Shown: one piece after another, positions 35,680 to 45,448 of the stretch | Numbering within the stretch: position 1 is the stretch's first letter | How the letters are laid out: every line of letters starts with the position of its first letter | NCBI RefSeq assembly: GCF_014653155.1 | Contig: NZ_BNAF01000001.1 | Location: forward strand, 310,001-374,000 | Length of the DNA: 64,000 nucleotides | Origin: Sphingobacterium griseoflavum | GTDB lineage: Bacteria; Bacteroidota; Bacteroidia; Sphingobacteriales; Sphingobacteriaceae | Direction: 5' to 3' | Program-made: the position numbers and the translations under genes | Notes under the pieces: model-generated | Told to the model about the DNA's origin: nothing | The model's database searches: none | What the model saw: only the letters and a program-made list of their open reading frames with translations

Positions 35680-36165
35680 ATTGTGTCATTGGCTGAAAAC
35701 CCATATTTTTCCGAAACAGACATTCTCTGTAAACGCACGTGCTCATTTCGATTAACAACAAGGATAGTACATACTGCACGAGAAACAAAACGATGGTCTT
35801 CTTTTACCTTGTAGCGTATCGCATCCACACGACCGTGCAAAGTCAATCCATTCCTTGATCTCAGGGGGGATGATTTTATCGCTAATGGAAGAGGAAAGTG
35901 TATTGTGACTGATTTCAGTATTGAACATCCACTTGATGTAGTTTGAAATATGACCGCATCTCATAGCAAGTCTATACCCTGTAGATGTCAAGTCGTGACT
36001 CATGTAGTCTATCTTTTCATCTCTTTCAACAAGAGCTTGGTCACGACTGGAAATAACCGTGAGAAAGTCTTGTTTTGAACACCAAAAAGCCTTCCGCATC
36101 CACACGGATAGTCCAACATCCAAATGACCAAATCTGGAAAAATTGTATAGAAAATGGCGACAGGA
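35680..36165 (-). pseudogene. IS256-family (mutator) transposase, decayed internal fragment
   Basis: Two minus-strand frames carry neighbouring parts of an IS256 transposase. The first has HISNYIKWMFNTEISHNTLS and DKIIPPEIKEW; the second has DAIRYKVKEDHRFVSRAV and TILVVNRN, the region of the second catalytic Asp. They are joined by a frameshift and small deletion near 35.83 kb. The N-terminus and most of the C-terminus, including the region of the catalytic Glu, are gone. The IS3 remnant abuts it on the left. Confidence 0.75.
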
Positions 36166-36173
36166 GGAAGCAT

Positions 36174-36207
36174 AAAAAAGCCGTCTCACCATGATTTATG
36201 AAACGGC
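36174..36207 (-). terminator. Rho-independent terminator of the type III glutamine synthetase gene
   Basis: 9-bp stem (36180-36188 with 36199-36207, one G-U pair), 10-nt loop and T6 on the minus strand, 40 bp past the stop. Confidence 0.85.
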
Positions 36208-36246
36208 CTCCGGTTATTAATAGGTGGTTAGTAGTTAGAGTTCTAT

Positions 36247-38436
36247 TTAACGCAAGAACAACAGTTCGCGTAACTTTGGTAATGGCCATTTGCCATCATC
36301 GACAATTTTTTCCAACTTGTTCACATGGTAACGGATTTCATCAAAGTACGGTTTCACAACCTCATCATATGCAATCGATTTTTCGCGAACATCTTCGATA
36401 TTGTTTGCTGTTTTCCGAGATTGGCGCATTTCTTCCGCTTTCTCCAAAATAAGATTTGTATGCTTAGAGATGCGCTCTACCAAGTTCAATTGCGAGCTGA
36501 AAGCATCTTTCGCTAACCCAAGATCTTTCAAGCCTTTCACGTTTTCGATCAACTCATTTTGATAAACGAAACAAGCGGGTGCTATTTGGCTGGTCACCAC
36601 TTCTTCGATGACGCGCGCCTCTATTTGCAACTTTTTGTAGAAGTTTTCCAGCAAAATTTCGTGGCGTGCTTCCGATTCGCGTTTCGAATAAATACCTAGT
36701 TTTTCAAACAAGGCTAGCGTTTCTTCCTTCACGTAAACATCCAATGCTTTTGGAGTTGACTTGATGTTAGACAAGCCACGTGCTTCCGCTTCTGCAGCCC
36801 ATTCGTCACTGTACCCGTTACCTTCGAAACGAATAGCTTTTGAATCTTTGATGTATTTTCGTACAACATTCAAGATGGCTAGATCTTTTTTCGTTCCTTT
36901 CTTGATTTGCTTGTCAACCTCTGTTTTGAAATCGATAAGCTGCGCAGCAACAATCGCGTTCAAAATTGTCATTGGTAAGGCCGAATTAGCAGATGAACCT
37001 ACTGCACGGAACTCGAATTTATTACCGGTAAACGCGAATGGAGAGGTACGGTTACGATCCGTATTGTCCATTTTCAATTCCGGAATTTTAGGAATGCCAT
37101 GCCATAGGTTGGTTTCATTCCGGACTTTTTTGGCAACACGAGCAGACTCTACTTCTTCAAGTATTTCGTCCAATTGTGATCCCAAGAATATCGATATGAT
37201 AGCAGGAGGAGCCTCGTTCGCACCAAGACGGTGATCGTTGCTATGACTAGCAATGGAAGCACGCATCAAATCTGCATATTCAAAAACAGCTTTTATCGTG
37301 TTCACAAAGAACGTCAAGAACATCAGGTTGTTTTTAGGCGTTTTTCCTGGCGACAACAAGTTTACACCTGTGTTCGTAATCAGTGACCAGTTGTTGTGCT
37401 TACCAGATCCGTTCACCCCGCTGTATGGCTTTTCGTGTAATAACACTTTGAAATTGTGACGTACAGCAACTTGCTCCATCAAATTCATCAGCAATTGGTT
37501 ATGATCAATTGCTAGGTTGATCTCCTCGTACATCGGTGCACACTCAAATTGCGAAGGAGCAACCTCGTTGTGGCGAGTTTTTAATGGAATACCTAACTTC
37601 AACGCTTCGTTTTCCAAATCAACCATGTATGCCAAGACACGCTCTGGAATAGCGCCAAAATAATGGTCTTCCAATTGTTGTCCTTTCGCAGACATATGTC
37701 CAAAAAGTGTACGACCTGTTAACTGCAAATCTGGACGTCCGTGGAACAGCGATAGGTCAACCAAGAAATATTCCTGTTCGATACCTAACGATGCGTTTAC
37801 TTTAGATACGGACTTGTCGAAGAAATGTACGACATCAGTAGCAGCCTTGTCGATCGCCGCAACAGCTTTTAACAAGGGGGCTTTGTAATCCAATGATTCA
37901 CCTGTATAAGAAACAAAAACAGTTGGAATACATAAAGTCTTGCCCGCTACAGTCTCAAAAATAAAGGCCGGAGATGAAGGATCCCAAGCTGTATATCCAC
38001 GTGCTTCAAACGTATTGCGGATGCCGCCATTAGGGAATGAAGAGGCATCAGGCTCTTGTTGCACCAATGCATCGCCCGTAAATTTCTCGATAGCGTTGCC
38101 GTTTTCATCGGGCTCAAAGAAAGCGTCATGTTTTTCTGCCGTAGATCCTGTGAGGGGTTGAAACCAGTGTGTATAGTGAGTAGCACCATTCTCAATCGCC
38201 CAAGCTTTTACAGCTTGTGCAATATGATCAGCGATCTCCCTAGAGATTTGCGATCCATGCTCGATAAGCTGAACCAACTCTTTGTACGTGTTTTTAGAAA
38301 GATAATCTTTCATTTTTGCGATGGTGAATACGTTTTTTCCGTAAATCGTGGTCGCTTTTAAAGATTCTACTTTTTTACTATCCCCCAGAGGTCGCGATAC
38401 GGCTGACTCTGCTGCTTTAAATCTAAGGCTTGACAT
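36247..38436 (-). CDS. glnN: Glutamine synthetase type III
   Basis: 729 residues, the length and sequence of GSIII, the form typical of Bacteroidota and cyanobacteria, not the 470-residue GSI. It makes glutamine from glutamate, ammonia and ATP. Family marks seen: YTHWFQPLTG, the metal-site motif LGIEQEYFLVD, NEVAPSQFE, the GSGKHNNWS block and RTSPFAF. It is monocistronic with its own terminator. It marks the right-hand return to conserved chromosome after the accessory stretch. Confidence 0.95.
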   Translation of the reverse strand: MSSLRFKAAESAVSRPLGDSKKVESLKATTIYGKNVFTIAKMKDYLSKNTYKELVQLIEHGSQISREIADHIAQAVKAWAIENGATHYTHWFQPLTGSTAEKHDAFFEPDENGNAIEKFTGDALVQQEPDASSFPNGGIRNTFEARGYTAWDPSSPAFIFETVAGKTLCIPTVFVSYTGESLDYKAPLLKAVAAIDKAATDVVHFFDKSVSKVNASLGIEQEYFLVDLSLFHGRPDLQLTGRTLFGHMSAKGQQLEDHYFGAIPERVLAYMVDLENEALKLGIPLKTRHNEVAPSQFECAPMYEEINLAIDHNQLLMNLMEQVAVRHNFKVLLHEKPYSGVNGSGKHNNWSLITNTGVNLLSPGKTPKNNLMFLTFFVNTIKAVFEYADLMRASIASHSNDHRLGANEAPPAIISIFLGSQLDEILEEVESARVAKKVRNETNLWHGIPKIPELKMDNTDRNRTSPFAFTGNKFEFRAVGSSANSALPMTILNAIVAAQLIDFKTEVDKQIKKGTKKDLAILNVVRKYIKDSKAIRFEGNGYSDEWAAEAEARGLSNIKSTPKALDVYVKEETLALFEKLGIYSKRESEARHEILLENFYKKLQIEARVIEEVVTSQIAPACFVYQNELIENVKGLKDLGLAKDAFSSQLNLVERISKHTNLILEKAEEMRQSRKTANNIEDVREKSIAYDEVVKPYFDEIRYHVNKLEKIVDDGKWPLPKLRELLFLR

Positions 38437-38572
38437 TTTCTGTTTAATAGTTTTATTATTTTTTATACAGTTATTGGTTGTTTTGTGTTGTAAATGTACG
38501 TTAATTTTTAAAAAACTAGTAACAAAAATAAAAAAATTACAATTTCAACGCGTTTTTCCTGCCAAGAAAACG

Positions 38573-38608
38573 AAAATGCGACTCCATTTGGTGATGGAAT
38601 CGCATTTT
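38573..38608 (-). terminator. Terminator hairpin after the S9 peptidase gene
   Basis: 15-bp stem with one G-U pair (38573-38587 with 38594-38608) and 6-nt loop. The T run on the minus strand is short (TTTT), but the stem is long. It lies 22 bp past the stop. Confidence 0.65.
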
Positions 38609-38630
38609 TGGCTTATTTTCGCGAGGCGCT

Positions 38631-41450
38631 CTAATCGAGCCCCCAGTCTATACCTTTTTCTATGGCAGGTACACCGCTGCTTATCCATTTTGGAGCAGGT
38701 TTTCCTTTGAGGAAATGGTCAAAAAATTGCGCTTGCCGGATTTGTATATCTTTCCGGTTTTGCCGTTTCATCAAGTTATGTTCGTCGCCATTGTAATTTA
38801 ACATCCAAACGGGCTTTTGCAGCCGCCGGAGGGCCGTGAACATCTCGATACCCTGATACCATGGCACAGCACCGTCGTTATCGTTGTGCATAATGACTAC
38901 CGGCGTGGTTACCTGATCTAAATGAAACAAGGGCGAATTTTCTAGATACAATGCTTGGTCTTCCCATAACGTTTTTCCGATACGGGATTGGGTGTGCTCA
39001 TATTGGAATTGGCGTGACATGCCCGACTGCCAGCGTATCCCGCCATAGGCGGATGTCATGTTTACAACGGGGGCTCCAGTCCAAGCGGCCGCGTACATCC
39101 CGGCTCGGGTAATGAGGTGTGCTACCTGATAACCGCCCCAACTTTGACCTTGTATAGCCATCTTCGTAGAATCGACCCAGCTGTTTTTGGCAAGATGGCG
39201 CATGCCGGAGTTGATATACAGTTCGGCAGATTTACCTGGATGACCGATGTCATAGCGTATATCCGGCGCAAACACCAAATATTCATTACTGACGAAATAT
39301 GGAATGTTCAGGCGCGACGGTGTGGGAGCAGGCGCTTGGTAGCTGTAAAGCCCGTTGGTAAGCGTTTCGTAGAAGTATGCGATAATCGGGTACTTTTTGT
39401 TTGGGTCAAAGTTTTCCGGTTTGTAAAGAATACCTTCGGCAGGCTTCCCGTCTGGGGTTGTCCACTGCACAAGTTCTGCAGTCCCCCAGTTGTAGGATGA
39501 TTGCTGCGGGTTTGCGTCCGTCAGCTTTTCTTCGTTTTTGAATAACGTGCTCACATGTAGGTTCGGCGATTCGCCGAAATTCTCTTTTGTATAGATAATG
39601 GTTTTGCCATCTTCCGACGCTTGGAATGCACGGTAGGTAAAATTGGCCATGCCGATAATTTCCTTCGGACGCCTGCTTTTTGAACTTGATGTCTCAAAAA
39701 TAGCGTTTTGCTTCGTTTCTTCATGAAAGGCGGTTAGGAATACGGCTTTCTTTTCTGGGATGTAGGTTGTCCTGTTACGCGGATTATCGGATCGTTCGAG
39801 GTTTGCATATCGAAATATGGTTTTCGTAGCTCTTCCTTCACCGTTGGTGGTCAGTTGTTTGTCTTTGCCGCTCAGATCAAATTTCCAGATGTCATAGCGG
39901 TCATAGATAAATACGCTGCGGTTGTCCTGCGACCAACCGGCTATACCGTAGGCCCCGGGAAGGGTAGGCGAATCGTTTTCTTCGTCCACGAAACTCACGG
40001 GCACGCCGTCGTTTAACATTGCAACATGGTCGTTCTTTATCTGGTGGCTATACCAATTGCCTTGGTCGCGATCGAAATACACGACGTAATCGCCTAGTGG
40101 AGAAAGGTAAGCATAGCCATTCAGATCTTTCTTGATGATTCTTTTTTGGCCAGATTGCGTGGATACGATATAGACGTCAGATCTCGTGCCACCTTCCCAC
40201 TGCCCCTGGATGCGTTTCCCAAAATCTGAAGTTGTCAATGCCCATTCATTGTTTGCCTTATCGGTGAAACTTGTTCTCGCAAATGTGTCGTCTACCAAGG
40301 ATAATAGTCGACGTCCATTTTTTGGATAGATTACAGCAGGATAGGATCTGCTTAGGTCTCTTTTCAAGTTGACGAGCTGCTGGGGCTGTAGATAGTCATC
40401 TTGCCAGTGCCAAATGTCCAGTTGCGCATGTTCAAATTCCACCAAAGTCGTATCCTTCACCCGTGGAATGGGCGCTAGTCCAAAAAAAAGTTTTTGTCCA
40501 TCTGCACTAAAACTGAGCGAACCATCGCCACTCACATACCAGTTTTGTGGCACACCGCTGCTCTGTTGGCTAGCGATTACGTTTGCCGAATCCAGTTGCT
40601 GCGTGTAATAGTACAGCCGAAAATCCTTCAATAGCGACTTCTCGGGTGATTTATCGGCCAAGAATGCAAGCTGCGCGCCTTGGTCGTCAAAAGTAAGCTC
40701 TTTATAGGTGCCTTTTCCGTTGCTTATTTTCTTTAGACTTTTATTGGCGATATTGTAGATATACAAGCCTGCATCCGTAGCGGTAGAATCTTTCGTGTCA
40801 TTCTTTTTGGAGAACAGCAGAAAATCCTCGTTTGGGCTCCAGGTATACTGATCCGCTTTCCAAAAGGTTGTGGTATCGCCTGATACGAGGTTCTTTAAAT
40901 AAAGCACAGAAATGCTTTTTGCCTTTGAAGTACTGGTCTTGGTTGTGGCGATGCTATCGGAAGCCGTAGCCGACGGTGTCTTCTCTTCTTTTACGTCAGC
41001 TAGAAAAGCGATGTACTCATTTTTATTCTCTGCTAGCTTGAACGATTTCACCTGCGGAAATTTCCACTCTTGTTTATTTTCCAAGTTGACGATAACCAGA
41101 GAGTCTTTGGGCATGTCATCTGCTTTTTTCTTCTTGATTTTAGCCTGTCTAGTTTCTTCGAAGGTAGGTTTGATATACGCTGCCAAGAATTTTTCGTCCG
41201 CAGATAGCTGCGCGCCCGATGCTCGTGGGATGGAGAGCAAAAGCTGGTTCGTAGCGGTTTTTAGTTGGAATAGGGCGTTGCCTTCTTGTGGTGTCAAATT
41301 ATAGAAGATCAACTGACCGCTTTTGCTGATCGAAGCACCCGTGATGCTTTTCCATTGATCGTAAACGCTGTGGTCTAGTGGACGTTTTTGGGCGAAAGAC
41401 GCGCCCGTTAGCAAAAGAAAAATGCCAAGGCTGGCAACTTTATTATACAT
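38631..41450 (-). CDS. S9-family peptidase (prolyl oligopeptidase type), exported
   Basis: 939 residues with a signal peptide (residues 1-20, ending SFAQ). Residues about 25-620 form a beta-propeller-like region with repeated sequence-to-strand patterns. The C-terminal alpha/beta hydrolase domain has the triad Ser in GQSWGGYQ, Asp in HNDNDGAVPW and His in GDEHNL. Such Bacteroidota enzymes are periplasmic or surface peptidases that trim short peptides. The gene stands alone, divergent from the SIMPL gene. Confidence 0.92.
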   Translation of the reverse strand: MYNKVASLGIFLLLTGASFAQKRPLDHSVYDQWKSITGASISKSGQLIFYNLTPQEGNALFQLKTATNQLLLSIPRASGAQLSADEKFLAAYIKPTFEETRQAKIKKKKADDMPKDSLVIVNLENKQEWKFPQVKSFKLAENKNEYIAFLADVKEEKTPSATASDSIATTKTSTSKAKSISVLYLKNLVSGDTTTFWKADQYTWSPNEDFLLFSKKNDTKDSTATDAGLYIYNIANKSLKKISNGKGTYKELTFDDQGAQLAFLADKSPEKSLLKDFRLYYYTQQLDSANVIASQQSSGVPQNWYVSGDGSLSFSADGQKLFFGLAPIPRVKDTTLVEFEHAQLDIWHWQDDYLQPQQLVNLKRDLSRSYPAVIYPKNGRRLLSLVDDTFARTSFTDKANNEWALTTSDFGKRIQGQWEGGTRSDVYIVSTQSGQKRIIKKDLNGYAYLSPLGDYVVYFDRDQGNWYSHQIKNDHVAMLNDGVPVSFVDEENDSPTLPGAYGIAGWSQDNRSVFIYDRYDIWKFDLSGKDKQLTTNGEGRATKTIFRYANLERSDNPRNRTTYIPEKKAVFLTAFHEETKQNAIFETSSSKSRRPKEIIGMANFTYRAFQASEDGKTIIYTKENFGESPNLHVSTLFKNEEKLTDANPQQSSYNWGTAELVQWTTPDGKPAEGILYKPENFDPNKKYPIIAYFYETLTNGLYSYQAPAPTPSRLNIPYFVSNEYLVFAPDIRYDIGHPGKSAELYINSGMRHLAKNSWVDSTKMAIQGQSWGGYQVAHLITRAGMYAAAWTGAPVVNMTSAYGGIRWQSGMSRQFQYEHTQSRIGKTLWEDQALYLENSPLFHLDQVTTPVVIMHNDNDGAVPWYQGIEMFTALRRLQKPVWMLNYNGDEHNLMKRQNRKDIQIRQAQFFDHFLKGKPAPKWISSGVPAIEKGIDWGLD

Positions 41451-41552
41451 ATGATGAACTGAAATTTGTGTAATTCACGGAAAAGTAGTTAAAAATGTGT
41501 ATATTGAACAAGATGTTTTAATATTTTTACACGTTTACATCAGCTTGAACGC

Positions 41553-42287
41553 ATGAAATCACCACACATTATCGTTGCTTTGATAGGCGGCATAGCAATC
41601 GTGCTTTTCGCTATTATTTTAGGGAATGCCTACAAGTTTAAATACAAATCGGCCAATACGGTGAACGTTACCGGCAATGCGAAAAAAGATTTCGAATCGG
41701 ACATTGTGAAATGGTCGGCGTCTTATAGTCGCAAATCCATGGACTTGCGCGCTGCCTCCGAGCAACTGGAGCAAGATCGGGAACTGGTTCGGCAATTTCT
41801 CTCCAGTCAGGGCGTCGATCCGAAAGAAATCCTTTTCAACGCCGTCAATATCAACCGTGAGTTTTCCTACCATTCAGACGGTAGTGGTAACAGTTACAAT
41901 ACCTTTACAGGATATAACCTTTCCCAAAGTGTCCGTGTCGAATCCAAAGATCTTGATAAAGTGGATAATGTTTCTCGCGAAATTTCTAACCTGATATCCA
42001 GAGGATTGGAGTTAAGCTCCAACTCGCCAAGCTATTACTATTCCAAATTGGAAGACCTGAAGCTCGAACTGATATCGCAAGCATCGCAGAACGCCAATCA
42101 AAGGGCCACGAATATTGCAAAGGAAGCCGGTTCTGCTTTAGGGGATCTGATTAAAGCGGATTTGGGGATTTTTCAGATTACTGGACAAAATGACAATGAG
42201 GAGTATAGCTATGGTGGTGCGTTCAACACGACATCGCGCAGTAAAACTGCGAATATCACGGTCAAGGCCAGCTATTTAGCCCGATAA
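41553..42287 (+). CDS. SIMPL (DUF541) domain protein
   Basis: 244 residues with an N-terminal uncleaved signal or anchor (residues 6-28) and a SIMPL domain in the periplasm: VNVTGNAKKDFESDIVKW at the start, a helical region with VDPKEI, and the repeated-strand C-terminus ending in TVKASYLAR. The family (BP26/OMP28 type) forms oligomeric channel-like rings; its role is not settled. It is a single gene facing rnhA. Confidence 0.85.
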   Translation: MKSPHIIVALIGGIAIVLFAIILGNAYKFKYKSANTVNVTGNAKKDFESDIVKWSASYSRKSMDLRAASEQLEQDRELVRQFLSSQGVDPKEILFNAVNINREFSYHSDGSGNSYNTFTGYNLSQSVRVESKDLDKVDNVSREISNLISRGLELSSNSPSYYYSKLEDLKLELISQASQNANQRATNIAKEAGSALGDLIKADLGIFQITGQNDNEEYSYGGAFNTTSRSKTANITVKASYLAR

Positions 42288-42332
42288 GGTTTTACGCTTG
42301 CGCGGTGCGGGCAGGGCTTCCTATTATGCTGC

Positions 42333-42839
42333 CTACAGATCTAACCCTTTTTTTTCTTCTATTTCAAAAACCGAATCAATTTGCCAATTGGCTTTATCTT
42401 TGGAGGCCTTCACTGCCAACTGGTCACAACGCTCGTTTAATGGATGTCCGGCGTGTCCTTTTACCCATACCAATTTTACGTTATGGTGTTTGTATAGATT
42501 GATCAGCCTCAGCCAAAGATCCTTGTTTTTCTTTCCTTGAAATCCTTTCTGTATCCAGCCGAACACCCATCGTTTGTCGATGGCGTCGATTACATATTTC
42601 GAGTCGGAGTAGATTGTCACTTTTTGGTTGATGTTTTTTAACGCTTCAAGCCCGACAATTACCGCTAGGAGCTCCATTCTGTTGTTTGTAGTTTTTCTAA
42701 ACCCGCCGGAAAATTCCTTTTCAATCAGCTTTCCTTGAAATGCCTCGTTCGTGCCTTGGTAAACGGTCCTTAATATGGTGCCATAGCCTCCTGGTCCGGG
42801 ATTTCCGCTGGACGCACCATCTGTGTACAGTTCAATCAT
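42333..42839 (-). CDS. rnhA: Ribonuclease HI
   Basis: 168 residues. It removes the RNA strand of RNA-DNA hybrids. The DEDD active site is complete: Asp in LYTDGASSGNPG, Glu in NNRMELLAV, Asp in IYSDSKYV and Asp in NERCDQLA. The basic handle region (KGFQGKKNKDLW) is present. The gene faces the SIMPL gene and is divergent from the fucosidase gene. Confidence 0.95.
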   Translation of the reverse strand: MIELYTDGASSGNPGPGGYGTILRTVYQGTNEAFQGKLIEKEFSGGFRKTTNNRMELLAVIVGLEALKNINQKVTIYSDSKYVIDAIDKRWVFGWIQKGFQGKKNKDLWLRLINLYKHHNVKLVWVKGHAGHPLNERCDQLAVKASKDKANWQIDSVFEIEEKKGLDL

Positions 42840-42911
42840 TCCCCAAAATTACACATATCTTTTTTTTCGTTTACAATATATTTATATCTTTATCGTTAGT
42901 TTAAAATTTAA

Positions 42912-44747
42912 ATGGTGATGAAAATTATAAATCTAACACTTGGTGTGTTCCTGTTATGTTGCCCAATGTTTGCTTTAAAAGCGCAGCAACAACCGCAAGA
43001 CGATAAGATGACTTGGTTTGCAGATGCCAAACTGGGTGTTTTTATCCACTGGGGTATTTATGCTGTGGATGGTATTTCCGAATCATGGGCGTTCTTTAAC
43101 AACTACGTCAGCCATGAACGTTACCTACGTCAGTTGGATGGCTTTACCGCGAAGAAATATAAACCCAAGGAATGGGCAGATTTGATTCAGGCTTCCGGAG
43201 CTAAGTATGCCGTCATCACGTCCAAGCACCACGACGGCGTCGCGCTGTGGGATTCTCAGGCGCCAGAGGCCTTAACTACAAAAAAGCATGCCGCCGCGAA
43301 AAGTGACGTATTAAGCCCTTTTATCGACCGATTGAAACAAACCGGTTTGAAAACCGGTATTTATTTTTCCTTGCCCGATTGGAGCCATCCGTATTACGAT
43401 GTACATACGCGCACGCGGAGACGGTATGATATCGCTGCCGATCCGAAGCGATGGGATAGCTATGTACAATATTATCAACAACAGTTGGATGAACTTTCGA
43501 AAGCATACCGTCCCGACTTGTTGTGGTTTGATGGTAATTGGGAGCATAGTTCTGCCCAGTGGGATGCTGCAGGTACCCTGCAGCTGCTCCGCCGGTACAA
43601 TCCACAGATTATTATCAACTCGCGTTTGGACCATCACGGCGACTACGAGACGCCAGAGCAGGGCATACCTATCGTCAAGCCTGAAGGCGCACATTGGGAG
43701 CTCTGCTATACGATGAATGATTCTTGGGGCTACCAGCCTTTTGATCGACATTATAAAACGCCGAATATGATTGTGCGCACACTCATCGATTGTATGGCGA
43801 TGGGCGGCAATCTATTGTTGGATATAGGGCCCAAGGCCGATGGTACCTTGCCTGAAGAGCAGGTTGCGATTTTGCGCGAGCTGGGGCGTTGGACAAAAAA
43901 ACATGCGGAGGCGGTTTATGGAACACGAGCGGGCTTGAACGATGGTCGCTTGCGCGAAAAAAGTACTTTTTCCAAAGACGGTAAGACGCTTTACATCTAC
44001 CTTGATAGCCAGCGAGCTAAGTATCGTTTGCACAACCTGCTGACGCCTGTAAAAAATGTACGTATAGTTGGGCAACCGACGAAGCTCGTCTACAGCTTTA
44101 ACGAACAATTGTTGGATGTTAACTTGCCGGCAAATGCTTTTGATGCAGTGGCTTCAGTATTGGCTATCGATTTTGATACCGCACCTCAGTTTACGCAGGG
44201 AAAGACCTCAACGGCCTACAGCCTCGTCGACATGCTCGCCGAGCCCAGCGCTCAGCATGCTGCCGAACATATCGCCGTAAGCAGCGATGCTGGAGATAAT
44301 ATCTTTGCAGGCAAGCTAACCGAGGATGGTGTTTTCCTAACTTCAGAATATGATGCGGCCAATGCAGCGTTGAAGCAATGGATAAGTAAACACGCCGAAG
44401 TTCTTCACGATGCACATGCCGGGATGCCACAAGGACATTATGCTGGATATTCCGCGTTGTCAAAAGATCGCAAAACACTGTATCTTTTTGTAGCGGGACA
44501 GCCGACTGGTCCGATTGCTTTGAAGGGGCTGAAAAATAGCATTGCCCGTATTTTTATCGTCGGTGAGGGCTCTATGTTGGGGCATCAGGTCTTTAACAAG
44601 TTTTATTGGAGCGCTATTCCGGGCATTGTCTATATCGATATTCCGAAAGAAAGACTAGATAAAAAGATGACGGTTCTTTCCGTTTTGTTGGATAAGCCTA
44701 TTGATCTGTATCGCGTGGAAGTTGGCGCCATCGAGAGTAACCTGTAG
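42912..44747 (+). CDS. Alpha-L-fucosidase, GH29, with duplicated C-terminal module
   Basis: 611 residues from the ATG at 42912 (the ATG two codons later is equally possible), with a signal peptide to about residue 24 (ALKAQ). The GH29 barrel has FIHWGIYAV, TSKHHDGVALW and the nucleophile Asp207 in LLWFDGNWEH. The C-terminal beta-sandwich begins at about residue 327 (WTKKHAE...SKDGKTLYIYL). A second related copy starts at about 490 (WISKHAE...SKDRKTLYLFV), which makes the enzyme longer than most GH29 members. It probably releases fucose from host or plant glycans in the periplasm or at the surface. Confidence 0.92.
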   Translation: MVMKIINLTLGVFLLCCPMFALKAQQQPQDDKMTWFADAKLGVFIHWGIYAVDGISESWAFFNNYVSHERYLRQLDGFTAKKYKPKEWADLIQASGAKYAVITSKHHDGVALWDSQAPEALTTKKHAAAKSDVLSPFIDRLKQTGLKTGIYFSLPDWSHPYYDVHTRTRRRYDIAADPKRWDSYVQYYQQQLDELSKAYRPDLLWFDGNWEHSSAQWDAAGTLQLLRRYNPQIIINSRLDHHGDYETPEQGIPIVKPEGAHWELCYTMNDSWGYQPFDRHYKTPNMIVRTLIDCMAMGGNLLLDIGPKADGTLPEEQVAILRELGRWTKKHAEAVYGTRAGLNDGRLREKSTFSKDGKTLYIYLDSQRAKYRLHNLLTPVKNVRIVGQPTKLVYSFNEQLLDVNLPANAFDAVASVLAIDFDTAPQFTQGKTSTAYSLVDMLAEPSAQHAAEHIAVSSDAGDNIFAGKLTEDGVFLTSEYDAANAALKQWISKHAEVLHDAHAGMPQGHYAGYSALSKDRKTLYLFVAGQPTGPIALKGLKNSIARIFIVGEGSMLGHQVFNKFYWSAIPGIVYIDIPKERLDKKMTVLSVLLDKPIDLYRVEVGAIESNL

Positions 44748-44778
44748 CGCTTTATTTTTTGCCAACCTCCGTGTGCAC

Positions 44779-45294
44779 TTATTGCTCTATAAAGACACCC
44801 AATTGCTTGCGGATTTTGCGCAAGATATAGGCGGAGCTAACCACAATGGAAAGACCAATAAGACAACCAATACCGACGGAGGCAAACCGCAGTATCGGCG
44901 TGTAAGAAAGTTCTTCCTGATGGGGCTGTACCATAATGATCAACAGGGCGACAACGGCAACCCTCGCCATGTTCATGATGTGGAAGAAACGGCAAACAAG
45001 AATTGTTGCCAGCATACCAATAACGATCATATACAATGAATTGCCGTTAATAAGGATGCAAAACAATGCCACAAAGGAGCCAACAAAATTTGATTTAAAT
45101 CGCTCGATGGATAGCCTTTTTGAGTCGTTTTCCTCGGGAGATATCACCAATATGATGGAGAGAAGTGACCAAAAAAGTTCGAAGTGCACAAACTTGGTGT
45201 AAAGTAGGTATCCGATTGTAAATCCCAGCAGGCAACGAAGCGTATAAATGAGTACAGGCGATGAGATGCTTCTTTTAATCAAATGATCAATCAT
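44779..45294 (-). CDS. FUSC-like membrane protein
   Basis: 171 residues with four or five hydrophobic segments, resembling the transmembrane half of FUSC/aromatic acid exporter proteins (YTLRCLLGFTIGYLLY, ENDSKRLSIERFKSNFVGS, then the membrane segments). The cytosolic half of larger members is missing, so this is the short form. Substrate unknown. The gene ends close to the fucosidase stop (tail-to-tail), and its start faces lon's 3' end with a terminator between. Confidence 0.7.
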   Translation of the reverse strand: MIDHLIKRSISSPVLIYTLRCLLGFTIGYLLYTKFVHFELFWSLLSIILVISPEENDSKRLSIERFKSNFVGSFVALFCILINGNSLYMIVIGMLATILVCRFFHIMNMARVAVVALLIIMVQPHQEELSYTPILRFASVGIGCLIGLSIVVSSAYILRKIRKQLGVFIEQ

Positions 45295-45393
45295 TATCGT
45301 TTATTCTACAGAAAAGGGGAGCATGCCCTTACATTATGGGGCACAAAGGTAAGTCATTTCGTCTAAAATGTATAAGGGGAGGGATAATTTTGC

Positions 45394-45431
45394 AAAAAAA
45401 AGTATACCACCCTGTTTGCAGGATGGTATAC
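45394..45431 (-). terminator. Rho-independent terminator of lon
   Basis: 13-bp stem with one G-U pair (45402-45414 with 45419-45431), TTTG loop and T8 on the minus strand, 18 bp past the lon stop. Confidence 0.92.
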
Positions 45432-45448
45432 GCAATCAGACGAATATG

